A DNA stretch of 33,682 nt from Syntrophobacterales bacterium (GCA_023229795.1 JALNYP010000042.1:1-33682), one strand, 5' to 3'; shown: positions 7,961 to 16,413, counted from the first letter of the stretch. Numbers and translations are program-made. Notes: a model not told the origin generated them from the letters alone.

Positions 7961-8060
7961 GGGCGAAAAGGGAAAAAGGGCAAAAGGCGAAAAGGTGGGG
8001 ACAGGCAAATTCACCGCAGTCGAGTATTGCTGCTTACTGCTCATTGTTTACTGCTTACTA
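7961..8060. repeat. Two heptad tracts between the nucleosidase gene and mqnX
   Basis: The first tract (7961-7999) is a purine-rich array of GCGAAAA/GGGAAAA-like units with a 7-9 base period, starting five bases after the stop codon. The second (8026-8060) is five exact 7-bp units of the type CTTACTG, ending four bases before the mqnX ATG at 8065. No Shine-Dalgarno is visible. The first tract is the reverse complement of the type found before livG (17491-17537). Confidence 0.75.
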
Positions 8061-8064
8061 AAAT

Positions 8065-9264
8065 ATGATTGCGCATAAGAGTAGCTGGGTCTTGCCGGTG
8101 AGCGGACCGCCCATCCGGGACGGGGCCGTGGTGGTGCAAGGCGACCGGATTCACGCGGTGGGACCGGCGGCCGAGGTGTTGGCCGGTTTTAGGGGCCTGA
8201 TCTGCGAGCATGGCGCCGGGGCCATTCTGCCCGGGGTGGTGAACTGCCACGTGCACCTGGAGTTTTCGGCCCTGGCGGGGATGGTGGCGCCGCAGGAACG
8301 CTGGGAGGACTGGCTGGAAGCGGCCCTGGCCGCGTTCGGGGCGCGGTCGCCGGGAGAGATCAGGGCCGGGATCGCGCACGGCATCGAGGCGTTGCGGCGA
8401 AGCGGCGCGGTCCTGGTGGGCGAGGTCACCAATACCGGGACCTCGTGGCCGCACCTGGCGGCCAGCTCCCTGTCGTACCACCTGTTTTATGAATGCCTGG
8501 GGTTTCATCTGGTGGAGCGGTTTGAGCTGCCGGAGGCCTTTCCCTGGTTCGGGCAACCGGAGGTGGCGGCCGCGGGCTGCATCTCCGCCGCGGCCCACGC
8601 GCCCTACTCGGTGTCCGGGGCCTTGTTTCAAGCGGTGGATCAATGGAACGCGGCGCGTCTGGCCCCCCAGATGGTGCACCTGGCGGAATCCCGGGCGGAA
8701 CTGGACTTTCTGGCCGGCGGCAACGGCTTTTTCGAGGGTTTGTTGAAGCGGCGGGGCCGTTGGGTCCCCGATTTTCAGCCCCCCGGGGTAAGTCCCCCGG
8801 CCTACCTGCACGGCCTGGAATTTCTGGGACCCCGGACCCTGGCGGTGCATGGGGCCTGGCTCAGCGCCGGGGATTGCGGGCTCCTGGCCGACACCGGCAC
8901 CTGGCTGGTGCTGTGCCCCCGGGCCAACCGGTTCACCGGGGCGGGGACGCCGCCGGTGGCGGAGCTGGTCAAGGCGGGGGTAAACCTGGCCCTGGGCACC
9001 GACTCCCTGGCGGGCAACCGGGACCTGAACCTGTTTGGGGAAATGCTCTGGCTGCGTGAGAATTTTCCCGCCTATCCCGGGGAGTGGTGGCTGCGCCTGG
9101 GGACTTTAAACGGGGCCCGGGCCCTGGGTCGGGAGGCGGATTTGGGGAGCTTGGAGCCGGGCAAGCAGGCGGCGTTGGGATTCATTCCCCTGTCCGGGGG
9201 CCGGGATTTTTGGGGCGAATTGTTCACCGCGGGCGCGGCCGGCAAGTGGCGCTGGCTGGGGTGA
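8065..9264 (+). CDS. mqnX: Aminofutalosine deaminase (amidohydrolase family)
   Basis: 399-residue amidohydrolase related to SAH/adenosine deaminases and chlorohydrolases. Metal-site residues are all visible: H62 and H64 in CHVHLEFS, H205 in VHLAES, H262 in VHGAW, and D313 in GTDSL. Its place after mqnE and mqnC points to deamination of 6-amino-6-deoxyfutalosine to futalosine, the MqnX reaction. This fits the neighbouring nucleosidase, whose base site looks specific for a 6-oxopurine. The substrate is inferred from context, since sequence alone could not exclude another N6-aminopurine nucleoside. ATG 8065 is preceded by a heptad tract instead of a Shine-Dalgarno, so translation may depend on coupling or on the tract. 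Confidence 0.85.
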   Translation: MIAHKSSWVLPVSGPPIRDGAVVVQGDRIHAVGPAAEVLAGFRGLICEHGAGAILPGVVNCHVHLEFSALAGMVAPQERWEDWLEAALAAFGARSPGEIRAGIAHGIEALRRSGAVLVGEVTNTGTSWPHLAASSLSYHLFYECLGFHLVERFELPEAFPWFGQPEVAAAGCISAAAHAPYSVSGALFQAVDQWNAARLAPQMVHLAESRAELDFLAGGNGFFEGLLKRRGRWVPDFQPPGVSPPAYLHGLEFLGPRTLAVHGAWLSAGDCGLLADTGTWLVLCPRANRFTGAGTPPVAELVKAGVNLALGTDSLAGNRDLNLFGEMLWLRENFPAYPGEWWLRLGTLNGARALGREADLGSLEPGKQAALGFIPLSGGRDFWGELFTAGAAGKWRWLG

Positions 9265-9529
9265 AGAGAGCTGACGGCAAGATCAGAACGCCCCCTCACC
9301 CCAGCCCTCTCCCCCGCCGCGGGGGAGAGGGAGATTAAGGTGCCAAAGCCAAGCTTTGGCTAAAATTGCATTCCCAAGCTCAGCTTGGGAACGAGATGAA
9401 AAGAACCTAGCCTGGGAACGAGGAAGATGGTGGGCCGTGCCCACCCTACACTTTCAATATTTCTGGCAATTTTTTTGGTTTTTGCTGACAGCTGACCGCT
9501 GAAAGCTGACAGCTAATAAGGGAGACACC
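9265..9529. repeat. Mosaic of intergenic repeats between mqnX and mqnA
   Basis: No gene here. In order: a hairpin CCCTCTCCCCC/GGGGGAGAGGG (9305-9331) inside a CCCTCACCCCAGCCCT-type repeat; GCCAAAGCC...GCTTTGGC (9342-9360); TTCCCAAGCTCAGCTTGGGAA (9371-9391), the same family as 17342-17366; GGTGGGCCGTGCCCACC (9429-9445), near-identical to 21389-21405; and a heptad tract of five GCTGACA-type units (9484-9518) ending just before the mqnA Shine-Dalgarno AAGGGAG. A GAGCTGACGGC stretch right after the mqnX stop may be the decayed opposite heptad arm. Confidence 0.75.
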
Positions 9530-10354
9530 ATGATGGCCAAGGCCCGGTTGGGGCGCATCGCGTATCTCAACGTGCTGCCCATTTATTTCGCCATGGAGAA
9601 TATCTTTGGCGAAAACGGTTTCCATCTGGTCCGAGGCACCCCGGCGGAACTCAATGGATTGATGCGCCGGGGCGAAGTGGACCTGGGGTCCATTTCGGCC
9701 ATGGAGTACGGCCGGGCCTGGCGGGATTATTTGCTGCTGCCCGACCTGTCCATCAGTTCCCGGGGGGCGGTGGGCAGCGTGCTCCTGTTCAGCCGGGTGC
9801 CGTTTTCCCGGCTGGACGGCCGGCCGGTCCGGGTGAGCGCCGCGTCGGCCAGCGGCGCGGCCCTGGTCAAGGTCCTGTTGACCGAGCTTTTCGGGGTGCA
9901 GCCCTGCTACCGGTCAGGTCAGGCCAGCGCGCCTTTGGAGGACTGCGCCGCGGTCCTGGCCATCGGCGATGAGGCCCTGCGCCTGAAAGCCGCGGGGACC
10001 ATGCCCTTTGAACTGGACCTGGGGGAGGCCTGGCAGGAACTCACCGGCCTGCCCTTTGTGTTCGGGGTTTGGGCGGTGCGCCGGGATTTTGCCGGGATTG
10101 AGCCCGCGGCCACCGCGGCCCTGCACCGGCTGCTGCTTCGGTCCCGGGATTGGGGCCTGACGTCCCTGGCGGAGTTGAGCCGCATCGCCGGGGCTTCCTT
10201 CAATATGACCCCGGCCCAGATTCTGGCGTATTTTCATCAGCTCAATTATTTTCTGGATGCGGATCACCAGGAAGGTCTGGCCACTTTTTTCCATTATTTG
10301 TATAACTTGGGGGAACTGGCGGAAGAGCCGGGGCTGGAGTATTTTGGGGGGTGA
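9530..10354 (+). CDS. mqnA: Chorismate dehydratase
   Basis: First enzyme of the futalosine pathway: dehydrates chorismate to 3-[(1-carboxyvinyl)oxy]benzoate. The 274 residues have the MqnA/MqnD periplasmic-binding-protein-like fold. Hallmarks are RIAYLNVLPI near the N-terminus (8-17), GEVDLGSISAMEY, and VGSVLLFSR followed by RPVRVSAAS, typical of MqnA. The SPCPND-type N-terminus of MqnD is absent. Two ATG codons are adjacent (9530 and 9533); AAGGGAG supports either. It stands after the MqnX and nucleosidase genes although it acts before them, so gene order does not follow reaction order. Confidence 0.93.
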   Translation: MMAKARLGRIAYLNVLPIYFAMENIFGENGFHLVRGTPAELNGLMRRGEVDLGSISAMEYGRAWRDYLLLPDLSISSRGAVGSVLLFSRVPFSRLDGRPVRVSAASASGAALVKVLLTELFGVQPCYRSGQASAPLEDCAAVLAIGDEALRLKAAGTMPFELDLGEAWQELTGLPFVFGVWAVRRDFAGIEPAATAALHRLLLRSRDWGLTSLAELSRIAGASFNMTPAQILAYFHQLNYFLDADHQEGLATFFHYLYNLGELAEEPGLEYFGG

Positions 10355-10533
10355 GCAGTGAGCAGAAAGCTAGCAGCGGCCAGTTCCTCCTAAAGCAAAA
10401 TTATCGTAGGGTGCGCAGTGCGCACCCTACGGGTCTGAAGTGCAAAGCGCCGCTGCATGATAAGCATGAACGAAAAAAGTAGGATAGCGATTTAAAAAGC
10501 TGATAGCTGATGGCTGAAAGCTGACAGCTATCC
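10351..10533. repeat. Heptad arms and central hairpin between mqnA and mqnL
   Basis: A left heptad arm begins over the mqnA stop codon (GTGAGCA twice at 10351-10364, then decayed units to 10378). A perfect 27-base palindromic hairpin, arms CGTAGGGTGCGCA/TGCGCACCCTACG, lies at 10405-10431. A right arm of five GCTGA(T/C)A-type 7-mers (10499-10533) ends just before AAGGGGA and the mqnL ATG. The right arm is the same family and register as 9484-9518. Confidence 0.8.
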
Positions 10534-10547
10534 CCGAAGGGGAATAC

Positions 10548-11993
10548 ATGGGTTACCGCAGTTTGCAGGATTTCATCGCTCGGCTGGAGCGGGCCGGGGA
10601 GTTGGTGCGCATCAAGGAGCCGGTGAGTCCGTATTTGGAGATCACCGAAATCACCGACCGGGTGTGCAAGATGGGAGGTCCGGCCCTGTTGTTCGAAGCG
10701 GCGCCGGGGTATGACATGCCGGTGCTGATGAACGCGTTCGGGTCCATGAAGCGCATGTGCCTGGCCCTGGAGGTGGAGTCCCTGGACGACATCGCCACGG
10801 ACCTCTTGAGCTTCATGGAGGCGGAAGCCAACACCCTGATGAAGAAGCTCAAGCTGATCCCCAAGCTGGCCCGGTTGGGGCGGATGTTCCCCAAGGAGGT
10901 CAGTAAGGCCCCGTGCCAGGAGGTGGTCCTGACCGGCGAGAATATGGACCTGAATAAGATGCCGGTCCTGACCTGCTGGCCCGAGGACGGCGGCCCCTTC
11001 ATCACCCTGCCGGTGGTGATCACGCATCACCCGGAGACCGGGCGGCGCAACGTGGGCATGTATCGCCTCCAGGTCTATGACGCCACCACCACCGGGATGC
11101 ACTGGCACGCCCACAAAGGCGGGGCCCAGCACTACCGGGTAGCGGAGGCCCGGGGCGAGGCCTTGCCGGCGGCGGTGGCCATCGGGCCCGATCCCGCGGT
11201 GACTTATACGGCCACCGCGCCGTTGCCCGAAGATATCGACGAGATCCTCTTTGCCGGGTTCCTGAGGGGGGAGCCGGTGGAGATGGTGCGGTGCGTGACC
11301 CAGCCACTCTCAGTGCCGGCGGAGTCCCAGATCGTCCTGGAAGGTTATGTGGCCCCGGGGGAGAAGCGCGAGGAAGGCCCCTTCGGCGACCATACCGGCT
11401 ATTACTCGCTGGCGGACGACTACCCGGTGTTCCATCTGACGGCCATCACCCAACGGCGGCATCCGGTGTATCCCGCCACCATCGTGGGGCAGCCGCCTAT
11501 GGAAGACTGCTTCATGGCCAAGGCCACGGAGCGCATCTTTTTCCCCTTGATGAAAAAGACTCTGCCCGAGATGGTGGACCTGAACCTGCCGGTGGAAGGG
11601 GTGTTCCACAACCTGGCCTTTATCTCCATCGACAAGCGCTACCCGGGCCACGCCCGCAAGGTGATGCACGCTATCTGGGGGATGGGGCAGATGATGTTTA
11701 CCAAGATCATCATTATCTTCGATAAGGAAGTGGACGTGCAGGACCTGGGCCAGGTGTTGTGGCGGCTGGGGAACAACGTGGACCCGCGGCGGGACACGGT
11801 CTTTGCCGACGGGCCGGTGGACGCCCTGGACCACGCCTCGCCCCTGCCCCGCTACGGCTCCAAGATGGGGATCGACGCCACCCGGAAGTGGCCCGAAGAG
11901 GGTTTCACCCGCCCCTGGCCCAAGGTGATCGATATGGACCCGGAGGTCAAACGCAAGGTGGACGAATTGTGGCCGCGCCTGGGGCTGGCGTGA
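10548..11993 (+). CDS. mqnL: UbiD-family decarboxylase of late menaquinone synthesis
   Basis: 481 residues, the usual length of UbiD. UbiD enzymes use prenylated FMN to decarboxylate aromatic acids. In futalosine genomes the MqnL form acts on the prenylated 6-carboxy naphthoquinol made by MqnP. The conserved segment EEGPFGDHTGYYS (about 275-287) carries the acidic cofactor/active-site region, and GMYRLQVYD (about 168-176) and the PPMEDCFMAKATERIF stretch are typical. Membership in UbiD is certain; the menaquinone role comes from context: it lies after mqnA, overlaps a flavin prenyltransferase gene that supplies its cofactor, and is followed by the UbiA-type prenyltransferase. ATG 10548 has AAGGGGA upstream. 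The stop overlaps the mqnM GTG start. Confidence 0.9.
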   Translation: MGYRSLQDFIARLERAGELVRIKEPVSPYLEITEITDRVCKMGGPALLFEAAPGYDMPVLMNAFGSMKRMCLALEVESLDDIATDLLSFMEAEANTLMKKLKLIPKLARLGRMFPKEVSKAPCQEVVLTGENMDLNKMPVLTCWPEDGGPFITLPVVITHHPETGRRNVGMYRLQVYDATTTGMHWHAHKGGAQHYRVAEARGEALPAAVAIGPDPAVTYTATAPLPEDIDEILFAGFLRGEPVEMVRCVTQPLSVPAESQIVLEGYVAPGEKREEGPFGDHTGYYSLADDYPVFHLTAITQRRHPVYPATIVGQPPMEDCFMAKATERIFFPLMKKTLPEMVDLNLPVEGVFHNLAFISIDKRYPGHARKVMHAIWGMGQMMFTKIIIIFDKEVDVQDLGQVLWRLGNNVDPRRDTVFADGPVDALDHASPLPRYGSKMGIDATRKWPEEGFTRPWPKVIDMDPEVKRKVDELWPRLGLA

Positions 11994-12547
11994 ACCGCTA
12001 CGTGGTGGCCGTCACCGGGGCCTCGGGGATGATCTACGCCCGGGAACTGCTGGCCTATTTCAATACCCGGCCGGACCTGGAGCTGCACCTGGTGATCTCC
12101 GGGGCCGGCGAGCAGGTGTTGGCCCTGGAATTAGGGGTGACGCCGGAGGCGTTGGCGCCCGGGGCTGTCCGGCACCGGGTGGACGACTTTACCTCGCCTT
12201 TGGCCAGCGGCTCCTTCAGGGCCCGGGCTATGGTGGTGATCCCCTGCTCCATGGGGACCCTGGGGGCCATCGCCCGGGGGGTGGGGCGCAACCTCATCCA
12301 CCGGGCCGGCGAGGTTTTTCTGAAGGAGCGGCGGCCGCTGATCCTGGTGGCGCGGGAGACGCCGCTGTCACTCATCCATTTGCGCAACCTGGTCCGGGCC
12401 TCCGAGGCCGGGGCCACCATTTTTCCGGCCTGTCCCGGCTTCTACCACCGGCCGCAGGATTTGACGGACCTGGCCCGCCAGTTTGCCGGGCGCATCCTGG
12501 ACCACCTGGGGCTGGAACATCAATTGACCCGGCGCTGGGGGGAATAA
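11990..12547 (+). CDS. mqnM: Flavin prenyltransferase (UbiX family)
   Basis: Makes prenylated FMN from FMNH2 and dimethylallyl phosphate for the UbiD-type partner. 185 residues, normal for UbiX. The Rossmann-like N-terminus VTGASGMIYARELL, the IPCSMGTLGAIA motif, and RPLILVARETPLS followed by LRNL and PACPGFYHRP are diagnostic. The frame is open further upstream inside mqnL, but GTG 11990 overlaps the mqnL TGA and gives the family N-terminus. Direct overlap with mqnL fits the obligate cofactor relationship. The MqnM name rests on cluster context; it could serve other UbiD enzymes as well. Confidence 0.93.
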   Translation: MNRYVVAVTGASGMIYARELLAYFNTRPDLELHLVISGAGEQVLALELGVTPEALAPGAVRHRVDDFTSPLASGSFRARAMVVIPCSMGTLGAIARGVGRNLIHRAGEVFLKERRPLILVARETPLSLIHLRNLVRASEAGATIFPACPGFYHRPQDLTDLARQFAGRILDHLGLEHQLTRRWGE

Positions 12548-12551
12548 ATTG

Positions 12552-12656
12552 GGTGGGGCAGGGCTCCGCCTGCCTTAAAGGATGGCGGGCAGGGACGCCC
12601 GCCCCACCGAGGACGCCCGCCCCACCAGGGACGCCCCATCCGACGCCCCCCGCTGA
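12552..12656. repeat. Twin-hairpin repeat (GGTGGGGC type) with tandem partial copies
   Basis: Outer arms GGTGGGGC (12552-12559) and GCCCCACC (12601-12608) enclose GGCAGG...CCTGCC and GGCGGGC...GCCCGCC hairpins. Two shortened copies of the right end (GACGCCCGCCCCACC and GACGCCCCATCC) follow in tandem up to about 12640. The frame of mqnP is open across it, giving a spurious 38-residue Pro-rich extension. Confidence 0.7.
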
Positions 12657-12666
12657 AAGAGATGAA

Positions 12667-13527
12667 ATGCGGCGATTTTTTCATAATATTTATGAACTCC
12701 TGGAGATGATCAAGATCGGCCACAGCGTGCTGGCCCTGCCCTTCGCGTTCATGGGGGCTTTGCTGGCGGCCCGGGGTTTGCCGGCGGGCCGGACCCTGTT
12801 CTGGATCCTGGTGGCCATGGTGGGGGCCCGGAGCGCGGCCATGGCCTTCAATCGCCTGGTAGATGCGCGGCTTGACGGCGCCAATCCCCGGACCGCGGAC
12901 CGGGCCCTGCCTGCCGGCAAGATCAGCCGGAGCGCCACTCTCCTGTTTATCGGGGTGAGCGCGGTCGTTTTCATGGGCGCGGCGGCGCAGCTTAACCGGC
13001 TCTGTTTCCTGCTGTCGCCTGCGGCCCTGGCGGTGATCCTGGGCTATTCCCTCACCAAGCGGTTTACCGCGGCGTCCCACCTGGTACTGGGTCTGAGCCT
13101 GGGGCTGGCGCCGGTGGGGGGCTGGCTGGCGGTCCGGAGCGACCTGAGTCCGGCGGTCCTGGTTTTGGCCGGCGCGGTGCTCTTTTGGGTGGCGGGTTTC
13201 GATATTCTCTATGCCTTGCAGGACGAGGAGTTTGATCGACAGGCGGGACTCTTTTCCGTGCCGGCCCGGGTAGGTCCGAGCTGGGCCCGCCGCCTGGCCG
13301 CGGGTTGCCACCTGCTGGCGGCCCTGGGTTTCGCGGTCACCGGCCGGTTGGCCGGCCTGGGTCTGATCTATACCGGGGCGGTGGCGGTGAGTGCCGTGAT
13401 CCTCCTGGTGCAGCATCTGCTGTTGTCGGTTCGGGAACCGCTGCGGCTGCCTCCGGCCTTCTTTACCCTGAACGGATTGGTGGGCATCGGCCTGGGCCTA
13501 GCCACCTGGCTCAGCCTGGCCATCTGA
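12667..13527 (+). CDS. mqnP: UbiA-family prenyltransferase of menaquinone synthesis
   Basis: Integral membrane prenyltransferase, 286 residues with about eight or nine hydrophobic segments. It attaches a polyprenyl chain to 1,4-dihydroxy-6-naphthoate. Both Asp-rich magnesium-diphosphate motifs are present: NRLVDARLDGANPRTADR (from residue 62) and, about 120 residues on, DILYALQDEEFD. The sequence resembles the 4-hydroxybenzoate/MqnP branch. The start is ATG 12667; an earlier in-frame GTG would translate an interspersed repeat and is rejected. AAAGAGATGA precedes the ATG. It closes the mqn run. No terminator was seen before the promoter at 13564, so some readthrough into the porin-like gene is possible. 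Confidence 0.9.
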   Translation: MRRFFHNIYELLEMIKIGHSVLALPFAFMGALLAARGLPAGRTLFWILVAMVGARSAAMAFNRLVDARLDGANPRTADRALPAGKISRSATLLFIGVSAVVFMGAAAQLNRLCFLLSPAALAVILGYSLTKRFTAASHLVLGLSLGLAPVGGWLAVRSDLSPAVLVLAGAVLFWVAGFDILYALQDEEFDRQAGLFSVPARVGPSWARRLAAGCHLLAALGFAVTGRLAGLGLIYTGAVAVSAVILLVQHLLLSVREPLRLPPAFFTLNGLVGIGLGLATWLSLAI

Positions 13528-13563
13528 CGAGAGTTTTTTTTAAGGTTCATGCAGATTTTCTCC

Positions 13564-13593
13564 TTGACAAAGAAATTTTTCGCAACTTATAAT
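13564..13593 (+). promoter_or_regulatory. Strong sigma-70 type promoter of the outer-membrane protein gene
   Basis: TTGACA (13564-13569) and TATAAT (13588-13593) are both perfect consensus hexamers, separated by 18 bases. Transcription should start near 13600, giving a leader of about 120 nt before the ATG at 13722. This is the best promoter in the window. Confidence 0.88.
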
Positions 13594-13721
13594 GGAGCCG
13601 ACCCTAAAAAGGGGGAAAAGGAGAGGTCTTGGATAGTGAGAGAGGAGGGGAAAAGGTACAGATAACTTCGATCGATTCAAGACCGCCAATCGTGTCTAAA
13701 AAATTAAGGGGGGGACCAAGC

Positions 13722-14450
13722 ATGAAGAAAAAGACGTATGTATTGGGTACGGCTGTGTTGCTGGCTGCGATGCTGGCACTGGCCGGGGTGGCGCAGTCGG
13801 CCATGTGGGTCGGCGCCGAACTCGGGGGTAACTTCCCCGGGAGCAGTAAACTTGATGTCAACGGAGTAAACTTTGACAGCACTAATTTCAAGCCCTCGGT
13901 GATCGGCGGCGTGACCCTCGGTTACGATTTCGTCAATTCCGGCTTTGGGGCCTATGCCTGGCCTGACTGGATGAAATATTTCAGTGTGGCCACTGATTTT
14001 ACCTACAACCGTTTGTCCGTGGATTATACCACCGATATCAATTCATTCGGATCCGTCATACCCAACAACTCCAGATTGAATGGCTATGCGGCAGTGTGGA
14101 CTTTCCTGTTTATGGCCCATTACGGTTTTATGCCTGACTCCGAGATTCCCGGCGGCCGGATTAATCCGTACATCGGCGTGGGTCCCGCCATTGTGTTTTC
14201 CGGCATAGACGGCACGGTGCCTGTGGCTGCAAATCCCCGGACCAACTCCAGGTTCAGCGGTCAAAGCACGAACATCGCGCTGGTGGTCGAGCCCGGTATC
14301 CGGTGGGTGCTCTTGAAGAACGTCTCTGTTGATACCGCCTTCCGGTGGCGTTATTGCCAGCCGTCTTATGACATTGGCGACAACAACAATGTTAAGATTA
14401 ACCCGCTGAACCAGTTCACCTTCCTGCTGCGGGCCAACTACCACTTCTAA
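13722..14450 (+). CDS. Outer-membrane beta-barrel protein
   Basis: 242-residue exported protein. Residues 1-27 are a signal peptide (MKKKTY, then an Ala/Leu core ending VAQSA). The mature part begins MWVGAELGGNFPG, like OmpW/OprF-type small barrels. It alternates polar and aromatic residues and ends in NYHF, a C-terminal Phe as used by the BAM machinery. Strands such as INPYIGVGPAIVFSG and VSVDTAFRWRY fit an eight-stranded barrel. No ligand can be named. The frame is open 31 codons upstream, but ATG 13722 follows AAGGGGGGGA and begins the signal peptide. A consensus promoter and a clean terminator make it monocistronic and probably highly expressed. Confidence 0.85.
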   Translation: MKKKTYVLGTAVLLAAMLALAGVAQSAMWVGAELGGNFPGSSKLDVNGVNFDSTNFKPSVIGGVTLGYDFVNSGFGAYAWPDWMKYFSVATDFTYNRLSVDYTTDINSFGSVIPNNSRLNGYAAVWTFLFMAHYGFMPDSEIPGGRINPYIGVGPAIVFSGIDGTVPVAANPRTNSRFSGQSTNIALVVEPGIRWVLLKNVSVDTAFRWRYCQPSYDIGDNNNVKINPLNQFTFLLRANYHF

Positions 14451-14473
14451 GCTCTAAAACGTGACTCATAACC

Positions 14474-14500
14474 GGCGGCCTTCGGGCCGCCTTTTTTTTT
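14474..14500 (+). terminator. Rho-independent terminator of the outer-membrane protein gene
   Basis: GGCGGCC (14474-14480), TTCG tetraloop, GGCCGCC (14485-14491), then nine T (14492-14500). A perfect stem with a stable UUCG loop. Confidence 0.97.
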
Positions 14501-14669
14501 GCCGGGTCCGGGTCCTGATCTTTCGAGGTTTTCCAGCCGCTAGTCCCTGACGAATCCCTTCAGTCTAAGATCAGCCTTGTCGAGCACGGTCCAAAGATGA
14601 TATGGTGAGTCGGGCCGCAGCGCGGCAGCAGTCACAGATCCCGGTTAACGGATTTTTCGCGACATCCTG

Positions 14670-15533
14670 ATGTTTTTCCAGCAACTCATCAACGGTCTGA
14701 CCACCGGCAGCGTCTATGCCCTGATCGCCCTGGGCTATACCATGATCTATGGCATTTTGGGCCTGATCAATTTCGCCCAGGGGGAAATCTATATGTGCGG
14801 CGCCTTTGTGGCGGTGCTGCTCCTGGCCACGGGAAAAGTCAGCTTCTTTCCGGCCTTTGCCCTGGGGATGGGCGCGGCCGCGCTCCTGGGAGTGGTGCTG
14901 GAGAGGGTGGCCTTCCGCCCCTTGCGGGGTTCCCATCCTCTGGTGCCGCTGATCAGCGCTATCGGCGCCTCCATCTTTCTCCAGAGCCTGGCGCTCCTGA
15001 CGTTCGGCCCCAATGACCGGCCCTTCCCCGTCCAATTCACCTTCAGCACCATCAACATCTCCGGCCTGCCGGTGTCTACCCTGCAGATCGCCATTCTGGG
15101 CGCGGCCTTAGGGTTCATGGCGCTTTTGATGATCTTTGTGCGCTATACCACTTACGGCAAGGCCATTGTGGCCTGCGCCCTGGACCGGGATACGGCCCGG
15201 CTCATGGGGATCAACGTGGATCGCATGGTGTCCCTGACTTTTCTCTTGGGCTCCGCCTTGAGCGGCGCCGCGGGCATTATGATGGCCATCTATTACAACG
15301 CCACCTACCCCCGGATGGGCCTGCTGCCGGGCCTCAAGGCCTTCAGCGCCGCCATTCTGGGCGGCGTGGGCAACATCCCCGGGGCCATCCTGGGGGGCCT
15401 GCTCCTGGGAGTGGCGGAGAGTATGGGGGCGGCCTATATTTCCTCGGGCTTCAAGGATGCCATTGCCTTCGCCATCCTCATCCTGGTGCTCCTGATCCGG
15501 CCCCAGGGCATCTTGAGAGGCAAGGGGGACTGA
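14670..15533 (+). CDS. livH: Branched-chain amino acid ABC transporter permease LivH
   Basis: Inner-membrane permease of a LIV-type (HAAT) importer. 287 residues with about eight membrane segments. The N-terminus QQLINGLTTGSVYALIALGYTMIYGILG and INFAQGE (about 32-38) are the LivH hallmark, and the late EAA-like loop reads KAFSAAILGGVGNIPGA. ATG 14670 gives the usual N-terminus though the Shine-Dalgarno is weak. LivM begins one base after its stop codon. The solute may be an amino acid or, given the ligase downstream, an aromatic acid; the binding protein that would decide this (LivK) is not in the window. Confidence 0.95.
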   Translation: MFFQQLINGLTTGSVYALIALGYTMIYGILGLINFAQGEIYMCGAFVAVLLLATGKVSFFPAFALGMGAAALLGVVLERVAFRPLRGSHPLVPLISAIGASIFLQSLALLTFGPNDRPFPVQFTFSTINISGLPVSTLQIAILGAALGFMALLMIFVRYTTYGKAIVACALDRDTARLMGINVDRMVSLTFLLGSALSGAAGIMMAIYYNATYPRMGLLPGLKAFSAAILGGVGNIPGAILGGLLLGVAESMGAAYISSGFKDAIAFAILILVLLIRPQGILRGKGD

Positions 15534-15534
15534 G

Positions 15535-16407
15535 ATGGCCGCGTATGCGCTGCACCTGGCCATCCTGGCCGGCATCTATATCATCCTGACCGTGAGTATC
15601 AACCTGATTGTCGGGTATGCCGGCCAGGTTTCCCTGGGCCACGCGGCGTTCTATGGCATTGGGGCGTATGCCTCGGCCCTGGTATCGCTGCACTGGCACC
15701 TGCCGTGGCCCGCGGCGGCCCTGGCGGCCCTGCTGGCGGCCGGCCTCTGCGGGCTGGCCCTGGGCTTGCCTACCCTGCGGCTCAAGGAGGACTACCTGGC
15801 CATCGTCACGTTGGGCTTCGGGGTGATCGTGGACCTGGTCTTCCTCAACCTGGATATCACCGGTGGACCTGACGGCCTGCCGGGCATCCCGCCGCCCAGT
15901 TTCCTGGGGTTGAGTTTCCGGGAGCCCTGGCACTTTCTGATCCTGGTGGTGGTGATGGTGGCGTTGGTCCTCGGGGTCACCTATCGCCTGGTGGACTCTT
16001 ACCATGGCCGGGCCCTCCGGGCCATCCGGGACCACGAGATCACCGCTCAGGTAATGGGGATCAACACCCCGGCCTATAAGATTATGATCTTCACCCTGGC
16101 CGCGGCGCTAGCCGGCCTGGCCGGGTCCCTCTACGCCCATTACATCACCTTCATCAACCCCGAGACCTTCGGCCTCCACACCTCCATCCTCATCCTCACT
16201 ATGGTGGTGCTGGGGGGCATGGGGTCCATCGTGGGCTCGGTGCTGGGGGCAATAATTCTGACCCTCCTCCCGGAACTGCTGCGGGAGATCCATGCCTATC
16301 AAGACCTGGTCTACGGGGGGCTTTTGGTGGTCCTGCTCATCTGGCGGCCCGAGGGCCTCCTGGGCCGGGGCAAGTTGAGCCTGAAGTTTTTGCAGCGGGA
16401 GAGTTAA
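15535..16407 (+). CDS. livM: Branched-chain amino acid ABC transporter permease LivM
   Basis: Second permease of the LIV-type importer, 290 residues. Diagnostic features are NLIVGYAGQVSLGHAAFYGIGAY near the N-terminus, TLRLKEDYLAIVTLGFG in the middle, and the ATPase-contact loop GRALRAIRDHEITAQVMGIN (about 160-180). It ends IWRPEGLLGRGK, typical of LivM. It has no fused ATPase domain, consistent with separate livG and livF genes downstream. The start is one base after the livH stop, implying coupling. Confidence 0.95.
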   Translation: MAAYALHLAILAGIYIILTVSINLIVGYAGQVSLGHAAFYGIGAYASALVSLHWHLPWPAAALAALLAAGLCGLALGLPTLRLKEDYLAIVTLGFGVIVDLVFLNLDITGGPDGLPGIPPPSFLGLSFREPWHFLILVVVMVALVLGVTYRLVDSYHGRALRAIRDHEITAQVMGINTPAYKIMIFTLAAALAGLAGSLYAHYITFINPETFGLHTSILILTMVVLGGMGSIVGSVLGAIILTLLPELLREIHAYQDLVYGGLLVVLLIWRPEGLLGRGKLSLKFLQRES

Positions 16408-16413
16408 ACGCAG

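Noticed and set aside
5974..7983. A 669-codon minus-strand frame across mqnC and the nucleosidase gene
   Set aside because: Antisense shadow of two well-supported genes; it even reads through repeat DNA. No domain likeness.
12553..12666. Pro-rich N-terminal extension of mqnP
   Set aside because: It is encoded by a twin-hairpin interspersed repeat; UbiA proteins start as at ATG 12667.
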